Source: Methylobacterium platani
Lineage (GTDB): Bacteria > Pseudomonadota > Alphaproteobacteria > Rhizobiales > Beijerinckiaceae
Length of the DNA: 60,976 bases
Assembly: GCF_001653715.1 (NCBI RefSeq)
Contig: NZ_LWHQ01000058.1
Coordinates: forward strand, 1-60,976
Reading direction: 5' to 3'
This document shows, one piece after another, positions 8,690 to 18,001 of this stretch; within the stretch, counting starts at the first letter, position 1, and each line of letters begins with the position of its first letter. The notes under the pieces are model-generated. The model was not told the DNA's origin and did no database searches. It saw nothing but the letters and a program-made list of their open reading frames with translations. A program made the translations under genes and the position numbers.

Positions 8690-9931
8690 TCAGCGCACGG
8701 CGTCGCCGGCGGTGCCGGCGGGCGTGTTGGCGGCCTGCCGGGCCTTCCTGCCACCCTCCCGACCCTCCGCCCTGATCCCGACCCGCTGGTCCTGGCGCAG
8801 GAGCTGGAGGTGATCGGTGGCGATCCGGTCGCCGGCCGCAAGGCCCTTCAGGATCGCCGTGCGATCGCCGAATTCCTCGCCGGTGGTGACCGGCGCCATC
8901 GACACCGTGCCCCGATCGTCGACGCGCCAGACGATGCGCTGGTCGAGCTGGGCCGAGAGCGCGACCGTCGGCACCAGCAGGCGCTCCTGCGTACCGACCT
9001 GCACCTGCGTGCGCACGAACTCGCCCGGCAGGTAGCGCTCGTCGGCGTTGGGCAGCCAGGCCCGGACAAGGCGGCGGGCGGTGCGGGGGTCGAAGCGGTT
9101 GTCGAGCTTGTACAGGGTCGCCCTGCGCTCCGGCCTGCCCTGGGCGTCGAGGGTCCGGATGAAGGCGCGATCCTCCTTGAGGGCGGCGCGCACCGCCTCC
9201 GAATCCTCGGTCGAGAGCGCCACCTGCACCTCGATCGGGTCGACCTGGACCACGCTGACGAGCTGGGTCGCGTTCGCGTTGACGTGGTCGCCGACATTGA
9301 CGTCCGAGAGGCTGGAGCGCCCGTCGAAGGGGGCGCGGATCACCGCGAAGTCGAGGTTGAGCTTTTCACGCGCGATCGCGGCCTCGGCCTCCTGCACCCG
9401 GCTGCGGGCGACCTGGCGGTTGCTCTCGAGCTGCTGGTAGCGCTGCTCGGAGGCGTAGCCCTTGTCGGCGAGGGTCTGGGTGCGGTCGACCTCGGCATCC
9501 GCGAAGGAGAGCTGCGCCGCGGCCTGGGCGCGCTGGGCCTCGGCGGTGCGCAAGGCCACCTCGAAGGGGCGCGGGTCGATGCGGAACAGCACCTGGCCCT
9601 GCTTGACGTGGCCGCCCGGCTCGAACGGCCGCTCCACCACCACGCCGGTGACCCGGGGCTGGAGCGCGGCGTCCTTCGGCGAGATCACCGTGCCGGTATA
9701 GGAGAAGGCGACCGGCACGGTCTCGGTCGCGGCCCGCGCCACCGCGACGTCGAATTCCGGCGCCGCGGGCTCCTTTTCCGGTGCCGCCCGTGGCGCCAGG
9801 AACGCCGCCACCGGACCGGGCAGGACACCGGAGAGGCCGGCGGGCAGCGGATGGCCGAGCTCCCACCACAGGCCGGCCCCGGCCGCGACGGCGGTCAGGC
9901 CGATGAGGCCGTAGCGAAATCCTGCGCGCAC
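8690..9931 (-). CDS. RND efflux pump periplasmic adaptor (membrane fusion protein)
   Basis: A 413-residue adaptor linking an RND permease to a TolC channel. An N-terminal membrane anchor (GLIGLTAVAAGAGLWWELG) is followed by the barrel-sandwich half-motif (QPRVTGVVVERPFEPGGHVKQG), an alpha-hairpin (residues about 135-205), the second lipoyl half-motif (LDFAVIRAPFDGRSSLSDVNV), a beta-barrel and a membrane-proximal domain. GTG 9931 is chosen because the hydrophobic anchor starts right after it; the frame stays open to 10078 with sequence that does not read as protein. It is divergent from its likely partner permease, 246 bp away, whereas such pairs are usually co-directional. Confidence 0.9.
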   Translation of the reverse strand: MRAGFRYGLIGLTAVAAGAGLWWELGHPLPAGLSGVLPGPVAAFLAPRAAPEKEPAAPEFDVAVARAATETVPVAFSYTGTVISPKDAALQPRVTGVVVERPFEPGGHVKQGQVLFRIDPRPFEVALRTAEAQRAQAAAQLSFADAEVDRTQTLADKGYASEQRYQQLESNRQVARSRVQEAEAAIAREKLNLDFAVIRAPFDGRSSLSDVNVGDHVNANATQLVSVVQVDPIEVQVALSTEDSEAVRAALKEDRAFIRTLDAQGRPERRATLYKLDNRFDPRTARRLVRAWLPNADERYLPGEFVRTQVQVGTQERLLVPTVALSAQLDQRIVWRVDDRGTVSMAPVTTGEEFGDRTAILKGLAAGDRIATDHLQLLRQDQRVGIRAEGREGGRKARQAANTPAGTAGDAVR

Positions 9932-10010
9932 GATGGTGGATCCCCTGTCGACGGGCAGGCCCGCCCGGAGGAATGCCCGCCCGGGAGGACGATAACGAAG
10001 AACGATGCGG

Positions 10011-10045
10011 CACGGTTGCCGGACGGTGTCCGCAAGGTAACCGTG
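10011..10045. promoter_or_regulatory. Candidate operator palindrome between RND adaptor and permease
   Basis: In the 246-bp divergent promoter region a nested inverted repeat is visible: outer arms CACGGTT (10011-10017) and AACCGTG (10039-10045), with inner arms GGAC (10021-10024) and GTCC (10028-10031). Its size and location suit a dimeric repressor controlling both directions. No regulator gene lies beside the pump, so the protein that would bind is unknown. Confidence 0.35.
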
Positions 10046-10177
10046 AGGGGAACTCCGTCGAGCGCGATCGCGTTGCACGTGAGATCCTCACCATACCGTC
10101 GCAGGCCCCGGGGCCCGACCCCGAGCCGGGCTCGCGGGCGGCCCCGGCGGCGGCCCGGCGGCTCACCGGGACGCCGG

Positions 10178-13100
10178 ATGTTCGCCACCTTCGTCGACCG
10201 GCCCGTCCTGGCGGGCGTGATCTCGGTGCTGATCACCCTGATCGGGGCGGTGGCGGGCCTGTCCCTGCCGATCGCCCAGTTCCCCGAGATCGCGCCGCCG
10301 ATCATCAACATCCAGGCGACCTATCCGGGCGCCACGGCGCAGCAGGCCTACGAGGCGATCGCGATCCCGCTCGAGCAGGAGATCAACGGCGCGCAGGACC
10401 TGATCTACATCAGCTCGACCAGCAACGCCGACGGCAGCGTCAACCTGGACGCGACGTTCGAGGTCGGCTCCGACCTGAACGCGGCGGCGGCCGACGTGCT
10501 GACCCGGGCCCAGCGCGCCGAATCGCGCCTGCCGCAGGCGGTGCGCGACCAGGGCCTCGAGATCGTGAAGTCGTCGCGCCAGCGCCTCGGCAACGTCGTG
10601 CTCTACAGCGACGACAACCGCTACGACGAGCTGTTCCTGTCGAACTGGGCCGAGACCCAGGTGATCAAGCCCCTGCGCCGGGTCACCGGCATGGGCCGCA
10701 TCGTCAACTTCTCGAACCAGCGCTACGCGATGCGGGTCTGGCTCGATCCGGCCCGGATGGAATCGCTCGGCATCGGTCCGAGCCAGATCGTCCAGGCGGT
10801 CGAGCAGCAGAACGCCCAGATCACCGTCGGCTCGCTCGGCAAGGAGCCGGTGCGCGACGCCCCCGCTTTCGAGCTGCAGATCGTCACCAAGGGCCGGCTG
10901 ACCGAGCCCCGGGAATTCGCCGACATCGTGATCCGGGCCAATCCCGACGGCTCGGTGGTGCGCATCCGCGACGTCGGCCGGGTCGAGCTCGGCTCCGAGC
11001 AGTACGGCAGCCGCTCGACCTACGACAACAAGCCCGCGGCCTCGCTCGGCCTGTTCCAGAACCCGGAGGCCAACGCCGTCGAGGTGATGAAGGGCGTGCG
11101 CGCCACGATGGCGGATCTGGGCAGGCGCTTTCCGCCGGGGTTGCAATACCGGATCGCCCTCGACCGCACCGAGTTCGTCACCGCCTCGATCCACGAGGTC
11201 ATCAAGACCCTGATCGAGGCGATCGTGCTGGTCGTCGTCATCACCTACCTGTTCCTCCAGAGCTGGCGCGCGACCCTGATCCCGGCGATCGCGGTGCCCG
11301 TCGCCCTCATCGGCACCTTCGGGCCGATGGCCGTGCTCGGCTTCTCGTTCAACACCCTGAGCCTGCTTGGCCTCGTCCTGGCGGTCGGCCTCGTCGTCGA
11401 CGACGCGATCATCGTGGTCGAGAACACCGAGCGGCTGATGGAGGAGGGCAAGCCTCCGCGCGAGGCCGCCGGCGAGGCGGTGACCGAGGTGGCGGGGCCG
11501 GTCATCGCCACCACCCTGGTCCTCGCCGCCCTGTTCGTGCCGGTCGCCTTCATCCCGGGGCTCACGGGGCAGCTCTACAACCAGTTCGCCCTCACCATCG
11601 CGATCTCGGTGCTGATCTCGGCGGTGGTCTCGCTCACGCTCACGCCGGCGCTCTGCGCCCTGCTGCTGAAGCCTCACGACGAGGCGGCGCATCGGAGCCG
11701 ATGGCGGGCGCCGTTGCGCGGGTTCAACGCCGTCCTCGACCGGGCGACGGGGTTCGCGGTCGGCTCGGCGGGACGCCTGTCGCGCCACCTGATCGCGACG
11801 GGGGTCGTGTTCCTGGGTCTAGCCGGGCTGACCGCCTGGATGGTGGCGAGCCGCCCGAGCGCCTTCGTGCCGCAGGAGGACCAGGGCTACTTCTTCGCCG
11901 ACATCGCGATGCCGAAGGGCGCCTCCGTCGGCCGCACCGCCGCGATGGTGGAGGAGGTGGGGCGCGCGGTCCTCGACCAGCCCTCGGCCGCCGGCACGAT
12001 CGGGGTCGCCGGGCGCGGCATCCTGGCCGACGTCACGGCGCCGTTCTACGGCTTCCAGATCCCGACCCTGAAGCCCTGGGACCAGCGCGAGGAGACGGTC
12101 ACCGAGGTGATCGGGCGGCTCCGAAAGCAGTTCAGGAACCACCCGGACGGGGTCTTGCGCATCGTCGACCCGTCGCCGCTGCCGGGTCTCGGCTCCCGCG
12201 GCGGCCTGACGCTGGAACTGCAGGACCGCAGCGGCGCGGGCGGCCTCACGCTCGCCAAGACCGCCGAGGGCTTCATCGCGCAGCTGAAGAAATTGCCGGA
12301 GATCGGCGGCGCCACCGCCACCACGAGCTACGGCGTGCCGCAGCTGCGCCTCGACATCGACCGCGCCAAGGCCGAGCAGCTCGGCGTCAGCCTGCAATCG
12401 CTGTTCGATGCGCTCGGCACCTATGTCGGCTCGTCCTTCGTCAACCTGTTCAACAAGTTCGGCTTCGTCTACCAGGTCTACGTCCAGAGCGAGTCGCAAG
12501 GCAGGCGGACGTTCCAGGACCTGGCGCGCCTCACGGTGCCGAACAACCGCGGCGAGCCGGTGCAGATCGGCGCGCTCGTCACGCCGCACTTCGTCAGCGG
12601 GCCGACGGCGGTCCTGTCCTACAACACCTACCCGGCGATCGAGATCGCGCTCGACACCGCCGAGACGGCGAGCTCGGGCGCGGCGATCGCGGCGGTCGAG
12701 CGCCTCGCCGACACCGCGCTGCCGACCGACTACGCGGTCGAATGGACCGAGGTCGCCTACCAGGAGAAGATCGCCGGCGGCTGGGCGCCGCTGATCTTCG
12801 GGCTCGGCGTGGTGATGATCGTCCTCTTGCTCGCCGGCCAGTACGAGAGCCTGCGCCTGCCCTTCGTGGTGATCCTGGTGACGCCGCTCGCGCTGTTCGG
12901 CGCCGTCGGGGCGCTCGCCCTGCGTGATCTCCCCCTCGACATCTTCGGGCAGATCGGGCTGCTGCTCCTCGTCGGGCTGGCGGCCAAGAACGCGATCCTG
13001 CTCGTCTCCTTCGCCCGCGACCTGACGGCGAAGGGCGAGGACGCGGTCGCGGCGGCGAAGGGCGCGGTGCGCCTCAGGATGCGGCCGATCCTGATGACCT

Positions 13101-13336
13101 CCTTCGCCTTCATCCTCGGCTCGGTGCCGCTCGCCATCGCGAGCGGAGCGAGCGCCAATGCCCGGATCTCGATGGGCACGGTGGTGATCGGAGGCCTTCT
13201 CGTCGCGACCCTGCTCACCCTGTTCGTCACCCCGGTCTTCTACGTCGCGGCCGAGCGGCTGGGGACGACGCGGGGGCGCACAGGGACGGACGAGGAGACG
13301 GACCGGCCCGCCGGGACGCCGCAGCCGGCGGAATAG
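10178..13336 (+). CDS. RND multidrug efflux permease (HAE1 family)
   Basis: A 1052-residue inner-membrane proton-driven pump. It begins MFATFVDRPVLAGVISVLIT (TM1), has periplasmic docking/pore loops after TM1 and TM7, and carries the TM4 proton-relay segment VGLVVDDAIIVVENTERLM with the two adjacent Asp residues. The second half repeats the fold, ending GGLLVATLLTLFVTPVFYV. Length is normal for AcrB-like pumps. The frame is open for 456 codons upstream as antisense of the adaptor, so ATG 10178 is set from the family N-terminus. Substrate cannot be read from sequence. Confidence 0.95.
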   Translation: MFATFVDRPVLAGVISVLITLIGAVAGLSLPIAQFPEIAPPIINIQATYPGATAQQAYEAIAIPLEQEINGAQDLIYISSTSNADGSVNLDATFEVGSDLNAAAADVLTRAQRAESRLPQAVRDQGLEIVKSSRQRLGNVVLYSDDNRYDELFLSNWAETQVIKPLRRVTGMGRIVNFSNQRYAMRVWLDPARMESLGIGPSQIVQAVEQQNAQITVGSLGKEPVRDAPAFELQIVTKGRLTEPREFADIVIRANPDGSVVRIRDVGRVELGSEQYGSRSTYDNKPAASLGLFQNPEANAVEVMKGVRATMADLGRRFPPGLQYRIALDRTEFVTASIHEVIKTLIEAIVLVVVITYLFLQSWRATLIPAIAVPVALIGTFGPMAVLGFSFNTLSLLGLVLAVGLVVDDAIIVVENTERLMEEGKPPREAAGEAVTEVAGPVIATTLVLAALFVPVAFIPGLTGQLYNQFALTIAISVLISAVVSLTLTPALCALLLKPHDEAAHRSRWRAPLRGFNAVLDRATGFAVGSAGRLSRHLIATGVVFLGLAGLTAWMVASRPSAFVPQEDQGYFFADIAMPKGASVGRTAAMVEEVGRAVLDQPSAAGTIGVAGRGILADVTAPFYGFQIPTLKPWDQREETVTEVIGRLRKQFRNHPDGVLRIVDPSPLPGLGSRGGLTLELQDRSGAGGLTLAKTAEGFIAQLKKLPEIGGATATTSYGVPQLRLDIDRAKAEQLGVSLQSLFDALGTYVGSSFVNLFNKFGFVYQVYVQSESQGRRTFQDLARLTVPNNRGEPVQIGALVTPHFVSGPTAVLSYNTYPAIEIALDTAETASSGAAIAAVERLADTALPTDYAVEWTEVAYQEKIAGGWAPLIFGLGVVMIVLLLAGQYESLRLPFVVILVTPLALFGAVGALALRDLPLDIFGQIGLLLLVGLAAKNAILLVSFARDLTAKGEDAVAAAKGAVRLRMRPILMTSFAFILGSVPLAIASGASANARISMGTVVIGGLLVATLLTLFVTPVFYVAAERLGTTRGRTGTDEETDRPAGTPQPAE

Positions 13337-13518
13337 GGCACGCGAACCCTGTGGACGGCGGTGGACGGGACTCGCGCCGGAACCACCGTTACGCTTTCAT
13401 TTACGCAAGGCCGGCAGGGTCGTCCCCGAGTGCAGCGTAACCCTGTGCGGCCCCGGAGCCCGCCACCCAGCCCGTCCGGGCGGGCGACGGCCGGGGCGGC
13501 ACGGGATCCGAGGGGTCG

Positions 13519-14787
13519 ATGGCGGGATCTTCGAAGAGCGGTTCTCCGCGGCCGGCGACGGAGCGGGGGGCCCTCCGGCCGATGCCGGTCGTGCGGTGGG
13601 CCGCGGTGGCGGGAATCGCGCTGGCGGCGGCCAATTGCGCCGGGCCGACGCCCAAGACCCTCGCGGCGAGGAGCGGCGGGCGCGAGATCGACCCGAAATA
13701 CGGCGTCGCCGCGAGCCCGCGCCTCTACGGCGAGAACGACAAGATCCCGAAGGGCGGCGGCCGGCAGATGACCGGCAAGCCCTACGTGGTGGCGGGGCGC
13801 ACCTACGTGCCGCGCCAGGATGCCCGCGGCTACGTCCGCGAGGGCCTGGCCTCCTGGTACGGCACCGCCTTCCACGGCCGCCAGACCGCCAACGGCGAGA
13901 TCTTCGACCGCTTCTCGGTCGCCGCCGCCCACCCGACCCTGCCGCTGCCGAGCTACGCCCGGGTCACCAACCTGCAGAACGGCCACTCGATGGTGGTGCG
14001 GGTCAACGACCGCGGGCCCTACCACGCCGACCGGCTGATGGACGTGTCGCAGGCGGTGGCCGAGGCGCTCGACTTCCGCCGCCGCGGCACCACCAAGGTC
14101 CGGGTCGAGTATGTCGGCAAGGCCTCGGTCGGCGGCAGCGACGACCGCAAGCTGATGGCCACCCTGCGCACCGACGGCACGCCGGCCGGCTCGCCGATGG
14201 GCGCCAACATCATGGTGGCGGATGCGGGCGACGACGCGAAGCCGTTCGCGTTCCGCCGGCCCGAGCCGGAGGCCGTGCGCCCGATCGTCGAGACGCCGCG
14301 GGTCGCCGCCCCGGTGCAGGTCGCCCCGGTGCGGGTCGCCGAGGCCGAGCCGGCGATCCGCCGCCCGGCGCCCGTGCGCGTCGCCGCCCCGGTCCATCCG
14401 GCCGTCCGGGTCGCCGAGGCGCCGGCGCGCCTGCCGGCTCCGGCCCCCGTCCGCACGGCCGCCATCGACGGCCTGAACCCGGGCCTCGCCGCGTCCCGCA
14501 CGGCCAAGCCGGCCGTCGCCGCGGCCCGCAAGCCCGCCGCGCCGGGCCAGGCCCTGGCCTTCGCCCCCCATCCGGCGACCGACCGCGCCTCGCTCGCCCA
14601 GGCGATGCACGCCGCCGCGATGCCGGCCAAGGCCGCACGCACGACCGTCGTGGCGAAGGGCGGCCCGCTGCCGGTCGCGCCGCCGCTGCGCCTCGCCGGC
14701 GCCCAGAAGGGCGACAGGCAGGATGCCAAGGAGACCGGCCACAAGCCCGGCACGCCGCCGCGCTCGAAGGTGGCGGGGATGTATTGA
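13519..14787 (+). CDS. rlpA: RlpA-type septal lytic transglycosylase, long Pro/Ala tail
   Basis: A 422-residue protein with an N-terminal signal segment (VVRWAAVAGIALAAANCAG, with AANC as a plausible lipobox). The double-psi beta-barrel is clear: EGLASWYGTAFHGRQTANGE, then FSVAAAHPTLPLPSYARVTN and VVRVNDRGPYHADRLMDVS, with the conserved Glu and Asp positions of RlpA. RlpA cleaves glycan strands lacking stem peptides at the septum. From residue 230 the tail is a repetitive Val/Ala/Pro/Arg stretch and I see no SPOR domain. It precedes the carboxypeptidase gene, the usual order. Confidence 0.88.
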   Translation: MAGSSKSGSPRPATERGALRPMPVVRWAAVAGIALAAANCAGPTPKTLAARSGGREIDPKYGVAASPRLYGENDKIPKGGGRQMTGKPYVVAGRTYVPRQDARGYVREGLASWYGTAFHGRQTANGEIFDRFSVAAAHPTLPLPSYARVTNLQNGHSMVVRVNDRGPYHADRLMDVSQAVAEALDFRRRGTTKVRVEYVGKASVGGSDDRKLMATLRTDGTPAGSPMGANIMVADAGDDAKPFAFRRPEPEAVRPIVETPRVAAPVQVAPVRVAEAEPAIRRPAPVRVAAPVHPAVRVAEAPARLPAPAPVRTAAIDGLNPGLAASRTAKPAVAAARKPAAPGQALAFAPHPATDRASLAQAMHAAAMPAKAARTTVVAKGGPLPVAPPLRLAGAQKGDRQDAKETGHKPGTPPRSKVAGMY

Positions 14788-15022
14788 GGGCGGGCGCAGC
14801 CTTCGGGCAGGCGAGGGCGGCGGTCTCCGGCATCCTACCCGCGCCCTCATCCCGAGGTGCCCAGCGATCGAGGCCCGCCCTCGAAACGGTTCCCCCTCCC
14901 GCACTGCGGCACAGGCGCGGTTGCGCGGGCCGGAGCGGAACGGCACAGTGCGGCAGGTCTCCCGGTCGGCAGGTTTTGCGATCTGCCCGGGCTTCGAGCG
15001 GTACGGGCAAGGTGGCAGGGTT

Positions 15023-16264
15023 ATGCGTGTGACAGCGACCACCGGGACGGGCAGGGCGCTCGCGCGCCACGCCGCGGCCTTCGCCCTGGCGGCGATCCTC
15101 GGAGCCGCCGTCGCGGGCTCCGCCGCGCGGGCCCAGACCTCCCAGGCGCCGGCCTTCCAGACCCTGGCGCCGCACGCGATCCTGATCGACGCCGATACCG
15201 GCGCGGTGCTGTTCGAGAAAGGCGCCGACGAGCCGTTCTCGCCGGCCAGCATGGCCAAGCTGATGACCGTCGAGGTGCTGTTCGACGAGATGCGCAAGGG
15301 CAAGCTCGGCCCCGACACCGAATTCACCATCAGCGAGAATGCCTGGCGGCGCGGCGGCGCGGGCGGCGGCGGCTCGTCGATGTTCGCCCAGCTCAACAGC
15401 AAGGTGAAGCTGCCCGACCTCCTGCGCGGCATCGTGGTCCAGTCCGGCAACGACGCGGCGATCGCCGCCGCCGAGGGCGTCGCCGGCACCGAGGACAACT
15501 TCGCCCAGATCATGAACCGGCACGCGCGTGAGATCGGGCTCGACCGCTCGACCTTCCGCAACGCCACCGGCTACTCGGCCCCCGACCAGAAGGTGACGGC
15601 CCGCGACCTGTCGAAGCTCGCCATCCACCTGATCGAGACCTATCCCGAGCAGTACAAGCTGTTCGCCGAGCGCGAGTTCACCTGGAACAAGATCCGCCAG
15701 CAGAACCGCAACCCGCTCCTCGCCCTCGATATCGGCGCCGACGGGCTGAAGACCGGCTACCTCGAGGAATCCGGCTACGGCCTGACCGGCTCGGCGGTGC
15801 AGAACGGGCAGCGCCTGGTCCTGGTGGTGAGCGGCCTCAAGACCGCCCGCGACCGGGCCGCGGAATCGCGCAAGCTCCTCGAATGGGGCTTCCGCGCCTT
15901 CGAGGCGCGCCAGATCTTCAACGCCGGCGAGACCGTGGCCGAGGCCGAGACCTACGGGGCCGAGAAGGGCCGGGTGCCGCTCGTCACGAAGAAGCCGGTG
16001 CGGCTGATGCTGCCGCGGGGCAACGGCGACCGGCTGGTGGCGCGGGCGACCTACCAGGGCCCCCTGACCGCTCCGGTCGAGGCGGGGCGCGAGGTCGGCC
16101 GGCTCAAGGTCACCCGCGGCGAGCAGGTGGTGCTCGACATGCCGCTCTACACCGCCGAATCGGTGCCGGCCGGCACCATGACCCAGCGCGCCCTCGATGC
16201 GGCGCTCGAGGTCGGCACCGGCTGGTTCCGCCAGGCCCTCAGCCGGATCACCAGCAAGTCGTGA
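15023..16264 (+). CDS. dacC: D-alanyl-D-alanine carboxypeptidase (penicillin-binding protein 5/6 family)
   Basis: A 413-residue exported enzyme trimming the terminal D-Ala from peptidoglycan stems. A signal peptide ends at about residue 38 (SAARAQ). The three serine-peptidase motifs are present: SMAK (SxxK), SGN in VVQSGNDAAIAAAEG, and KTG in GLKTGYLEES. A C-terminal PBP5-type beta domain follows from about residue 300. ATG 15023 starts the hydrophobic signal; the longer open frame upstream is not protein-like. Its stop overlaps the tmk start by 4 bp (GTGA), so the two are translationally coupled. The symbol is by family; dacA is also possible. Confidence 0.9.
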   Translation: MRVTATTGTGRALARHAAAFALAAILGAAVAGSAARAQTSQAPAFQTLAPHAILIDADTGAVLFEKGADEPFSPASMAKLMTVEVLFDEMRKGKLGPDTEFTISENAWRRGGAGGGGSSMFAQLNSKVKLPDLLRGIVVQSGNDAAIAAAEGVAGTEDNFAQIMNRHAREIGLDRSTFRNATGYSAPDQKVTARDLSKLAIHLIETYPEQYKLFAEREFTWNKIRQQNRNPLLALDIGADGLKTGYLEESGYGLTGSAVQNGQRLVLVVSGLKTARDRAAESRKLLEWGFRAFEARQIFNAGETVAEAETYGAEKGRVPLVTKKPVRLMLPRGNGDRLVARATYQGPLTAPVEAGREVGRLKVTRGEQVVLDMPLYTAESVPAGTMTQRALDAALEVGTGWFRQALSRITSKS

Positions 16265-16971
16265 CCGGCGATCCCACGGGGGCCGGTCGTCCCGGCTGCT
16301 TCATCACCTTCGAGGGCGGCGAGGGCGCCGGCAAGTCGACCCAGATCGCCCGCCTGGCCGCCTCCCTGCGCGCCGGTGCGGACGGCAGGGCGGGGGCCCG
16401 CGAGGTGGTGACCACCCGCGAGCCCGGCGGCTCGCCCCGGGCCGAGCGGATCCGCAGCGCGGTGCTGTCGGGCGTCGCCAAGCCCTACGGCCCCTTCGCC
16501 GAGGCGCTGCTGTTCGCTGCCGCCCGCCTCGACCATCTCGCGACCCTGATCCGCCCGAGCCTCGCCCGGGGCGCCGTCGTGCTGTGCGACCGCTTCGGCG
16601 ACTCGACCCGGGCCTACCAGGGCGCCGCCGGCGGGGTCGAGCCCGGAACGCTGTCGGCCCTCGAGCGGGTGGTGGTCGGCCCGACCCGGCCGGACCTGAC
16701 CCTGATCCTCGACCTGCCCCCCGAGATCGGCCTCGCCCGGGCCCGCCAGCGCGACCGCGCCGCCGCCCGCGGGCCCGACCGGTTCGAGGCCGAGGCCCTG
16801 GGCTTCCACCAGCGCCTGCGGGCGGCCTTCCTGGCCATCGCCGCGGCGGAGCCGGCGCGCTGCGCCGTCATCGACGCCCAGGGCAGCCCCGACACGGTCG
16901 CGGCGGCGATCCGCGAGGCGGTCGCCGCGCGGCTGCCGCACCTCGTCCGCGGAGCCGCCGATGCCGCCTGA
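16261..16971 (+). CDS. tmk: Thymidylate kinase
   Basis: A 236-residue kinase converting dTMP to dTDP. The P-loop is ITFEGGEGAGKST, followed by the DR-type TTREPGGSPRAE motif, the CDRFGDSTRAYQG segment that binds dTMP, and the LID region ARQRDRAAARGPDRFEAE. The start is GTG 16261, overlapping the upstream stop. Its end overlaps holB by 11 bp. This rlpA-dacC-tmk-holB order is common in alphaproteobacteria. Confidence 0.95.
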   Translation: MTGDPTGAGRPGCFITFEGGEGAGKSTQIARLAASLRAGADGRAGAREVVTTREPGGSPRAERIRSAVLSGVAKPYGPFAEALLFAAARLDHLATLIRPSLARGAVVLCDRFGDSTRAYQGAAGGVEPGTLSALERVVVGPTRPDLTLILDLPPEIGLARARQRDRAAARGPDRFEAEALGFHQRLRAAFLAIAAAEPARCAVIDAQGSPDTVAAAIREAVAARLPHLVRGAADAA

Positions 16972-17998
16972 GACGAGGGACGACGAGCTCGAGATCGGCG
17001 AGATCCCGGGGGTCCCGCGCCCGCGCGAGCGCCAGGACCTGCTGGGCCAGGAGGCGGCCGAGCGCGCCTTTCGCGAGGCGATCGGCGCCGGGCGGCTGCA
17101 CCATGCCTGGCTCATCGGCGGGCCGAAGGGCATCGGCAAGGCGACGCTCGCCTTCCGGGTCGCCCGCCACCTGCTCGCCCGCGGCGACGGGCAGGGCGTG
17201 CCCGACACCCTGGCGCTGCCGCCCGGCCACACGGTCGCCCGGCAGGTCGCGGGGCTGGCGCATCCCAACCTCGTGCTGCTGCGGCGCCAGAAGGCGCCGG
17301 GCGCCAAGACGATCCCGACCCAGATCGGCGTCGACGCGGCGCGGCGCGCGCTCCACCTGTTCTCGGCGACCTCGGCCGATGCGGGCTACCGGATCTGCAT
17401 CGTCGACTGCGCCGACGAGCTGAACCTCGCCAGCGCCAACGCGCTCCTGAAGGTGATCGAGGAGCCGCCGCCGCGCTCGCTGTTCCTGATCGTCAGCCAC
17501 GCCCCCGGGCGCCTGCTGCCGACGATCCGCTCGCGCTGCCGCCGCCTCTCCCTGAAGCCGCTCACCGTCGGGACGGTGGCGCAGGTGCTGCGCGGCTTGA
17601 GCGGCCCGCAGGCCGGGCACCCGCCGGCGCTGGTCGAGCGGGCGGCGGGCCTGAGCGAGGGCTCGGTCGCCCGCGCCCTCGAGCTCCTCGACCCCGACAC
17701 CCTCGCGGTCGTCGACGAGGTCGAGGCGCTGATGGCGCAGGGCGAGCGGCCCGACTGGCGCCGCGCCCTGAAGCTCGCCGAGCGGCTCGCCGGCCGCGAC
17801 GCCGACGCGCTCTACGCCGCCGCCCTCGACACGGTGCAGCGGCGGCTCGCCGCCGCGATCGAGGAGCGCCAGGGCGAGCCGCCGGCCCGCCTCGCGGCTT
17901 TGGCCGACGCCGCCGAGCGCGCCGCCCGGGCCGCCCGGGAGGCGCAGGTCTACAACCTCGACCGGCGCCCGGTGGTGCTGTCGCTGTTCGGCGCCTGA
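16961..17998 (+). CDS. holB: DNA polymerase III subunit delta'
   Basis: A 345-residue clamp-loader subunit. The N-terminal AAA+ domain begins RQDLLGQEAAERAFREAI, with a Walker A-like GGPKGIGKATLAFRVARHL, the sensor region CADELNLASANALLKVIEEPP, and the SRC motif within TIRSRCRRLSL. The C-terminal helical domain completes normal length. Lies between tmk and a metallophosphoesterase 3 bp downstream, suggesting one transcript. Confidence 0.93.
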   Translation: MPPETRDDELEIGEIPGVPRPRERQDLLGQEAAERAFREAIGAGRLHHAWLIGGPKGIGKATLAFRVARHLLARGDGQGVPDTLALPPGHTVARQVAGLAHPNLVLLRRQKAPGAKTIPTQIGVDAARRALHLFSATSADAGYRICIVDCADELNLASANALLKVIEEPPPRSLFLIVSHAPGRLLPTIRSRCRRLSLKPLTVGTVAQVLRGLSGPQAGHPPALVERAAGLSEGSVARALELLDPDTLAVVDEVEALMAQGERPDWRRALKLAERLAGRDADALYAAALDTVQRRLAAAIEERQGEPPARLAALADAAERAARAAREAQVYNLDRRPVVLSLFGA

Positions 17999-18001
17999 GG
18001 G

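Noticed and set aside
8810..10177. Upstream extension of the RND permease frame
   Set aside because: It is the antisense of the adaptor gene; family alignment starts at ATG 10178.
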